10,250 bases of DNA from an uncultured Actinomycetes bacterium (GTDB lineage Bacteria; Actinomycetota; Thermoleophilia; Miltoncostaeales; Miltoncostaeaceae): the NCBI GenBank assembly GCA_903928615.1, contig CAIYRJ010000111.1, forward strand, positions 1-10,250, read 5' to 3'. The notes beneath the pieces were generated by a model. The model saw nothing but the letters and a program-made list of their open reading frames with translations. It had not been told where the DNA came from and did no database searches. This document shows positions 6,613 through 10,250 of the stretch, in pieces (within the stretch, counting starts at the first letter, position 1; each line of letters starts with the position of its first letter). A program made the translations under genes and the position numbers.

Positions 6613-6641
6613 AATGCATCGCGGCGCGCGTGGCCGCGCAA
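6613..6641 (-). promoter_or_regulatory. Possible aquaporin promoter
   Basis: On the minus strand TTGCGC (6641-6636), a 17-base spacer and TGCATT (6618-6613) fit sigma-70-type spacing. This would give a leader of about 20 bases carrying the AGGAG site. The -10 is a poor match to the TANNNT boxes elsewhere in the window. Confidence 0.3.
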
Positions 6642-6698
6642 CGTGTTTCGCCATCGGAACGCGGAATCCCCCGTTCGCGTCGCGGGGGACGGCCCGAC

Positions 6699-6716
6699 AC
6701 CTGCGGGGCCGCAGGT
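6699..6716. repeat. Inverted repeat just upstream of the tRNA -35 box
   Basis: ACCTGCG at 6699-6705 and CGCAGGT at 6710-6716 are perfect reverse complements around a 4-base centre, ending two bases before the -35 box. This could be an operator or chance in GC-rich DNA. Confidence 0.35.
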
Positions 6717-6718
6717 CG

Positions 6719-6748
6719 TTGAGACCCGGCACGCTGCTCCGCTAAGGT
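6719..6748 (+). promoter_or_regulatory. Promoter of tRNA-Tyr
   Basis: TTGAGA at 6719-6724, an 18-base spacer and TAAGGT at 6743-6748. The start would fall near 6755, about 7 bases before the mature tRNA. It is the best -35/-10 pair in the window together with the coxB promoter. Confidence 0.7.
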
Positions 6749-6761
6749 GCCGCGGCCATCT

Positions 6762-6843
6762 GGCGGGATGCCCGAGTGGTCAAAGGGAGCGGTCTGTAAA
6801 ACCGTCGGCTCTGCCTACGAAGGTTCAAATCCTTCTCCCGCCA
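6762..6843 (+). tRNA. tRNA-Tyr (anticodon GUA)
   Basis: The acceptor stem GGCGGGA 6762-6768 pairs with TCCCGCC 6836-6842, with A6843 as discriminator. The anticodon stem GCGGT/ACCGT closes the loop CTGTAAA with anticodon GTA at 6796-6798, which reads UAU and UAC. The variable arm is long (6806-6818, GGC/GCC stem with a TCT loop), as expected for bacterial tRNA-Tyr. The T arm is GAAGG-TTCAAAT-CCTTC (6819-6835). CCA is not encoded and must be added by the CCA enzyme. It is a single gene with its own promoter and a hairpin after it. Confidence 0.96.
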
Positions 6844-6851
6844 TCTGGAAC

Positions 6852-6879
6852 CGGAGCCCGGCCATCGCGCCGGGCTCCG
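6852..6879. terminator. Bidirectional terminator hairpin, tRNA-Tyr / aldehyde dehydrogenase
   Basis: A perfect 11-bp stem, CGGAGCCCGGC at 6852-6862 with GCCGGGCTCCG at 6869-6879, around a 6-base loop. On + it is followed by TCGTT. It begins 8 bases after the tRNA and ends 4 bases before the stop of the convergent dehydrogenase gene, so it can serve both. Confidence 0.75.
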
Positions 6880-6883
6880 TCGT

Positions 6884-8338
6884 TCAGGCGGGATCCACCC
6901 GGGTGATGACCAGCTTGGGATAGGTCATCTCGAGCGCGGCCGCCGCCGGCCCCTCGCGGGCGTCGCCCGACCCGCGCCTGCCGCCGTAGGGCATGTGGTC
7001 GGCGCGGAAGGTCGGGGTCTCGTTGATCACCACGCCGCCGAAGTCGAGCCGCCGCGCCCACGCCATGGCGCGGTCCACGCGGGCGGTGAAGATTCCCGCC
7101 TGCAGGCCGAGGGGGCTGTCGTTGGCGATCGCGATGGCATCGTCCACGCGGTCGTACACGCACACCGCGATCACGGGACCGAAGGCCTCATCGCGCATCA
7201 GGCGGGCGAAGGGCGCCACGCCGTCGAGCACCGTGGGCGCCAGCATCGCTGGGCCCTCGGGCAGGCGCTCGCCCCCGCGCACCACGCGCGCGCCGAGCTG
7301 CGTGGCCTCGGCGATCCAGTCGAGCACCCGGTCGGCCGATTCCGCGTCGATCACCGGGCCAACGTCGGTGGCCTCATCGAGGGGGTCGCCCACCACCAGG
7401 GCGTCCACGAGGGGAAGCAGCTCCTGCATGAGGGCGTCGTGCGCCTCGCGCTGCACCAGCACGCGCTGCACCGAGATGCATGACTGGCCGGCATGGGTGA
7501 AGGCGCTCCCCGCGATGGCGCGCGCGGCCAGCGCGAGGTCGGCGTCGTCGTGCACGATCACCGGGGTGGCGTTGCCCAGCTCGAGCGCCACGCGGATGTC
7601 CGGGCGCGTGGCGCGGATCGCCCAGCCCACCGTGCTGCTGCCGGTGAACGACACCATCGACACATCGGGGTGCGCGGTGAGCGGCTCGCCGGCCACGCCG
7701 TCGCCCAGCACCCACCCCAGCATCCCCGGCGGCAACCCCGCCTCGCGGAGGATCGCCGCGAGCGCCAGGCCCGACAGCGGCGCGCGCCCCGCGGGCTTCA
7801 GCACCACGGGGGCGCCCACGGCGGCGGCAGGCCCGAGCTTGTGCGCCACGAGGTTGAGCGGGAAATTGAACGGCGTGATGGCGGCGACCACGCCCACCGG
7901 CTCGCGCACCGTCATGCCCATCAGCCCCACCCCGGAGTCGGCGGCGTCCATGGGGATCACCTCACCGCCGAGGGTGCGCGCCACCGCTGCCGAGAACGTA
8001 AGGGTGTCGACGCAGCGCGCCACCTCGCCCCGCGACTGCTTCATGGGCTTGCCGGCCTCCGCCGCGATGACGGTGGCGAGCGCGTCGGCCCGCTCGCCCA
8101 CGAGCACGGCGGCGCGATCGAGCACGCGCGCGCGCTCGGCCGCCGACGGCGCGCTGCCGAGCGCCGCCTTCGCCACGGCCACCGCCTGGTCGACGGCGTC
8201 CTCGCCCGAGATCGCCACGCGGGCGATCTCGTCGCGGCCATAGGGCGAGACCACCGGCTGCTCGCCGAGCGACGGCAGCTCATCATCCCCGGCCATCGCG
8301 ACGCGGGGGATCCATGCGGGTACGTCGATGCGCGCCAT
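6884..8338 (-). CDS. NAD(P)-dependent aldehyde dehydrogenase
   Basis: A 484-residue soluble enzyme of the ALDH superfamily, normal length. It oxidises an aldehyde to the acid (or acyl form) through a thioester. Key residues: N158 (ITPFNFP), K181 for cofactor binding (VVLKPA), the FTGSS turn of the Rossmann fold at 231-235, E253 (LELG) and nucleophile C287 (GQSCIS). The C-terminal FGGVVINETPTFRADHMPYGG resembles archaeal lactaldehyde dehydrogenase (CofA) and NADP-glyceraldehyde-3-phosphate or phosphonoacetaldehyde dehydrogenases, so a small phosphorylated or hydroxy aldehyde is a fair guess. After E253 the usual LELGGN reads LELGN, one glycine short. The start is ATG 8338, set by the -10 box TAGCCT 7 bases upstream; the frame stays open to 8899, but that extension lies over the PdxH-like gene and is not protein-like. 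The substrate is unknown. Confidence 0.9.
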   Translation of the reverse strand: MARIDVPAWIPRVAMAGDDELPSLGEQPVVSPYGRDEIARVAISGEDAVDQAVAVAKAALGSAPSAAERARVLDRAAVLVGERADALATVIAAEAGKPMKQSRGEVARCVDTLTFSAAVARTLGGEVIPMDAADSGVGLMGMTVREPVGVVAAITPFNFPLNLVAHKLGPAAAVGAPVVLKPAGRAPLSGLALAAILREAGLPPGMLGWVLGDGVAGEPLTAHPDVSMVSFTGSSTVGWAIRATRPDIRVALELGNATPVIVHDDADLALAARAIAGSAFTHAGQSCISVQRVLVQREAHDALMQELLPLVDALVVGDPLDEATDVGPVIDAESADRVLDWIAEATQLGARVVRGGERLPEGPAMLAPTVLDGVAPFARLMRDEAFGPVIAVCVYDRVDDAIAIANDSPLGLQAGIFTARVDRAMAWARRLDFGGVVINETPTFRADHMPYGGRRGSGDAREGPAAAALEMTYPKLVITRVDPA

Positions 8339-8362
8339 GCCCGGCAGGCTACCGTTGCGGGC
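8339..8362. promoter_or_regulatory. Divergent leaderless promoters with overlapping -10 boxes
   Basis: Only 24 bases separate the two start codons. On +, TACCGT (8350-8355) is 7 bases before ATG 8363. On -, TAGCCT (8351-8346) is 7 bases before ATG 8338. The two hexamers share the TA at 8350-8351. The -35 regions would fall inside the opposite coding sequences and show no good match. Confidence 0.6.
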
Positions 8363-8959
8363 ATGGCCCCCCTGCTGCCGGAGGAGATCGCACCCGACCC
8401 GCTCCGCGTGCTGGCCGCGTGGATCGACGAGGCGCGGGCCACGGGGCAGCCCCAGGCCACGGCGATGACGCTCGCCACCACGGGGCCGGACGGACGTCCC
8501 TCGGCGCGCATGGTGTTCGTGCGCGGGTGGGGCGCCGCGGGAATCGACTGGCTCACCGACTCCGCGTCGCGCAAGGCGCGGGAGCTCACGGCGCACCCGG
8601 ACGCCGCCGGGGTGTTCTACTGGGCGGGGCTCGCACGGCAGGCCCGGGTGGAGGGGGCGGTGCGGCTGGTCCCCGATGACGAGGTGGCTGCCTACTTCGC
8701 GCGGCGTCGCCCGGAGACGCGCCTGGCCGCCCGCGCATGGCGGCAGGGCGAGCGCTTGGGGTCGCGCGCCGACCTGCACCGACGCCTCGCCGCCGTGCGG
8801 GCCGAGGGTGACGCCGACGGGGTGCCGGACGGGTGGATCGGCCAGCGCCTCGAGCCGCGGGCGATCGAGTTCTGGCAGGAGGACCCCGACGGGCTGCATG
8901 ACCGGCTGCTGGCCGTGCGGGGGACGTCGGGCTGGTCGGTGGAGCGGCTCGCGCCCTAG
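8363..8959 (+). CDS. PdxH-like pyridoxamine 5'-phosphate oxidase family protein
   Basis: A 198-residue FMN flavoprotein of the split-barrel fold, aligning along its whole length with PdxH, which makes pyridoxal phosphate from pyridoxine or pyridoxamine phosphate. FMN-side features are kept: SARMV (R49), TDSASRKA, ARQARVEG, EFW (W171), HDR (R181) and the C-terminal VERLAP. Several PLP-contact positions known from E. coli PdxH differ: K72 is R54, S137 is T119, and R197 of RLHDR is G177 (GLHDR). Y111, R115 and H179 are kept. The usual WGGYR is WIGQR. It may therefore be a diverged PdxH, or a related oxidase such as PhzG-type enzymes with another substrate. Start ATG 8363 rests on the -10 box 7 bases upstream; the frame continues to 7493, but only as the opposite strand of the dehydrogenase gene. 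No partner B6 genes are nearby. Confidence 0.85.
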   Translation: MAPLLPEEIAPDPLRVLAAWIDEARATGQPQATAMTLATTGPDGRPSARMVFVRGWGAAGIDWLTDSASRKARELTAHPDAAGVFYWAGLARQARVEGAVRLVPDDEVAAYFARRRPETRLAARAWRQGERLGSRADLHRRLAAVRAEGDADGVPDGWIGQRLEPRAIEFWQEDPDGLHDRLLAVRGTSGWSVERLAP

Positions 8960-9005
8960 CCATCCGGGTGGTTATGCGGGAAACCCGCATGCACGACCCG
9001 TATGG
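8960..9005. repeat. 46-bp nested palindrome between the PdxH-like gene and coxB
   Basis: It starts on the base after the PdxH-like stop. The outer arms CCATCCGGGT (8960-8969) and ACCCGTATGG (8996-9005) pair at 9 of 10 positions. The inner stem ATGCGGG/CCCGCAT (8974-8980, 8984-8990) is perfect around AAA. It ends 8 bases before the coxB -35 box. It may be a terminator without T-run or a regulator site for the oxidase operon. Confidence 0.65.
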
Positions 9006-9013
9006 ATCACGAA

Positions 9014-9042
9014 TTGAGGGGCCGGGGAGCGCCTCATACCGT
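9014..9042 (+). promoter_or_regulatory. coxB promoter, leaderless
   Basis: TTGAGG at 9014-9019, a spacer of exactly 17 bases and TACCGT at 9037-9042, with the ATG 7 bases further on at 9050. This sets the start of subunit II and rules out ATG 9002, which lies before the -35 box. Confidence 0.7.
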
Positions 9043-9049
9043 CGCGGCC

Positions 9050-9589
9050 ATGATGACATCGCTGGGCACGGGCATCGCGACCGGATACCTGATCTTCGTC
9101 GCGCTTGGCCTGATCATCGCCATCGGCGTGCTGTGGTCCACCAGGGCCGGCCGCCGCGACAAGGGCCAGGGAGTGGACATCGAGCGCGCCGAGCGCGCGG
9201 AGCCCTGGTGGGGCGTGTTCGTGGTGGTGCTGCTGGCGATCCTGCTCGGCATGACCATCTGGCAGGCGCCGTGGTTCAGCGAGGACGACAGCCCGAAGGA
9301 CGTCCAGGTGAAGGTCGAGGGCGTGCAGTTCGGGTTCCTCGTGCAGCCCACGTCGGTGCGCGTGGGCCAGGACGTCGAGTTCAACGTCACGTCCAAGGAC
9401 GTCAACCACGCCATGGCGCTCTACAACCCGAAGGGGCAGATGATCATGAACGTCGAGGCCATCCCCGGCTACACGATCTCGCGCTCATACCGGTTCACCG
9501 AGCCCGGCACCTACGAGATCCGCTGCCTGGAGTTCTGCGGATACCAGCACCACAAGATGATCTACCCGGCCTTCCAGGTGACCGCATGA
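9050..9589 (+). CDS. coxB: Cytochrome c oxidase subunit II, CuA protein (ba3-like)
   Basis: A 179-residue membrane protein with two helices (about 13-29 and 54-71) joined by a short basic and acidic loop, then an external cupredoxin domain (about 85-178). The dinuclear CuA site is complete: H120 (DVNHAM), C159, E161, C163, H167 and M170 (CLEFCGYQHHKM). It receives electrons from cytochrome c or a copper protein and passes them to subunit I. It is shorter than classical aa3 subunit II, and the aromatic entry segment reads QFGF where many have a Trp, as in ba3-type enzymes. No cytochrome c domain is fused. The start is ATG 9050 from the promoter spacing. The stop overlaps the subunit I start (ATGA at 9586-9589). 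The second ATG at 9053 is in frame and equally possible as initiator. Confidence 0.92.
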   Translation: MMTSLGTGIATGYLIFVALGLIIAIGVLWSTRAGRRDKGQGVDIERAERAEPWWGVFVVVLLAILLGMTIWQAPWFSEDDSPKDVQVKVEGVQFGFLVQPTSVRVGQDVEFNVTSKDVNHAMALYNPKGQMIMNVEAIPGYTISRSYRFTEPGTYEIRCLEFCGYQHHKMIYPAFQVTA

Positions 9590-10250
9590 TGACCACTGCC
9601 GTGCCGCCCGCCCCCGCCGGGGCGCTGCCCTACGACGACTCCGAGATGCCCATCGCGCTCGTGCAGGCCAGGACGCGCCGCCTCGTGCTGCGCATCATCT
9701 GGACCTCCACGGCGTTCCTCGTGGTGTCCGGGATCCTCGGGCTGCTGCTGCGCCTGCGCCAGGGCGAGGTGATCTCCCTGGGCGACAACTTCTGGTACGC
9801 GGTGATGACCGCCCACGGGCTCGGGGCATTCATCGCCTGGGCCGGGTTCTTCCTCATGGGCATCTCGTTCTGGGTGCTGATGAAGGTGGGCTTCCCCATC
9901 CGCAGCTTCGTGCTCCCCGAGATCATGTACTGGACGATGGTGCTGGGCGTGATCGGCATCGTGCTCACCACCCTGCTCTCGGGCTTCGCCGGCTCATGGG
10001 TGTTCCTCTACCCGCTGCCGTTCTTCTCGGCCGGGCAGTGGAGCGACACGGTCACGGGCGTCTTCTCGTTCTCGGTGCTCATGGCCGGCGTGTCGATCCT
10101 CGCGTACTGCGCCGCCGTGCTGCAGACCGCCATCTCGCCCGCGCTCAAGGCGCGCAAGGACACCCTGGGCCAGCGCATCGGCCTCACGTTCGGATTCGGC
10201 CTGCTGTTCCCGTCGCGCTTCAAGAGCGACCGTGGCAAGGAGCCCTACCC
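9586..10250 (+). CDS. coxA: Heme-copper oxidase subunit I, N-terminal part (3' end outside window)
   Basis: An open frame of 221 complete codons reaching the right edge; the full protein is usually over 500 residues. After a Pro/Ala-rich cytoplasmic start come hydrophobic helices. The second holds MTAHG with H77, the expected first ligand of the low-spin heme. Next comes SWVFLYPLPFF, the usual loop after helix III. The catalytic His residues (CuB and high-spin heme) lie beyond the window. The enzyme reduces oxygen to water and pumps protons. The start is ATG 9586 (ATGA overlap with subunit II) or ATG 9589; AGGTG at 9576-9580 can serve either. The overlap shows translational coupling with coxB. 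The ba3-like look of subunit II and the partial subunit I suggest a B-family oxidase, but this needs the rest of the gene. Confidence 0.87.
   Translation, partial: MMTTAVPPAPAGALPYDDSEMPIALVQARTRRLVLRIIWTSTAFLVVSGILGLLLRLRQGEVISLGDNFWYAVMTAHGLGAFIAWAGFFLMGISFWVLMKVGFPIRSFVLPEIMYWTMVLGVIGIVLTTLLSGFAGSWVFLYPLPFFSAGQWSDTVTGVFSFSVLMAGVSILAYCAAVLQTAISPALKARKDTLGQRIGLTFGFGLLFPSRFKSDRGKEPY

Noticed and set aside
6762..6843. tRNA-Tyr as an integration site for a mobile element
   Set aside because: No repeat of the tRNA 3' end is seen in the window, and the flanking genes look like stable chromosomal genes.
7493..8362. Upstream extension of the PdxH-like protein
   Set aside because: The extension is the opposite strand of the aldehyde dehydrogenase gene and is not protein-like. 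The promoter spacing fixes ATG 8363.
8339..8899. Upstream extension of the aldehyde dehydrogenase
   Set aside because: It overlaps the PdxH-like gene antisense, has a shadow-like composition, and the family N-terminus fits ATG 8338.

Overview
The window is very GC-rich, about 70% by eye, and densely packed. It reads as chromosomal DNA of an actinobacterium. A Thermoleophilia-like lineage is my best guess, from the mix of a short ba3-like oxidase subunit II, a Ser/Thr kinase with an extracellular discoidin-like domain, and mostly leaderless genes. No taxonomic marker settles this. No stretch longer than 300 bases lacks a gene. The longest gaps are 964-1152 (repeats and hairpins) and 6587-6761 (two promoters and a small inverted repeat).

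Layout, left to right. (1) 1-963: the 3' end of a D-alanine--D-alanine ligase gene, then a YfcE-like metallophosphoesterase, both on +. (2) 964-1168: an intergenic repeat cluster, made of an 8-bp hairpin, a 126-bp nested inverted repeat, and a third copy of the repeat core that supplies the stop codon of the next gene. (3) 1153-5018, all on -: two complete tyrosine recombinases overlapping by ATGA, preceded by a membrane Ser/Thr kinase. (4) 5147-5857, +: an orphan OmpR-type response regulator divergent from the kinase. (5) 5882-6586, -: an aquaporin/MIP channel. (6) 6762-6843, +: tRNA-Tyr(GUA) with a clear promoter and a shared bidirectional hairpin. (7) 6884-8338, -: an aldehyde dehydrogenase, and 8363-8959, +: a PdxH-like flavoprotein. 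Their start codons are only 24 bases apart. (8) 9050-10250, +: the start of a heme-copper oxidase operon, with subunit II (CuA protein) overlapping subunit I, which runs off the window.

Two things stand out. First, several promoters share one local code: a TANNNT -10 box exactly 7 bases before an ATG, with TTGAG-type -35 boxes upstream of coxB and the tRNA. This implies leaderless mRNAs and fixes the start codons of the response regulator, PdxH-like, aldehyde dehydrogenase and coxB genes. Between the dehydrogenase and the PdxH-like gene, the two -10 boxes share two bases. Second, the tandem recombinase pair lies beside a large palindromic repeat whose core recurs three times, and a GGTTATGT word occurs at both outer ends of the pair. 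This could be a small two-recombinase mobile module or a chromosomal recombination system with its site. The sequence alone does not decide between these.

The rest looks like ordinary housekeeping: cell wall (Ddl), translation (tRNA-Tyr), respiration (coxBA), signalling (kinase, response regulator) and water or solute flux (aquaporin).
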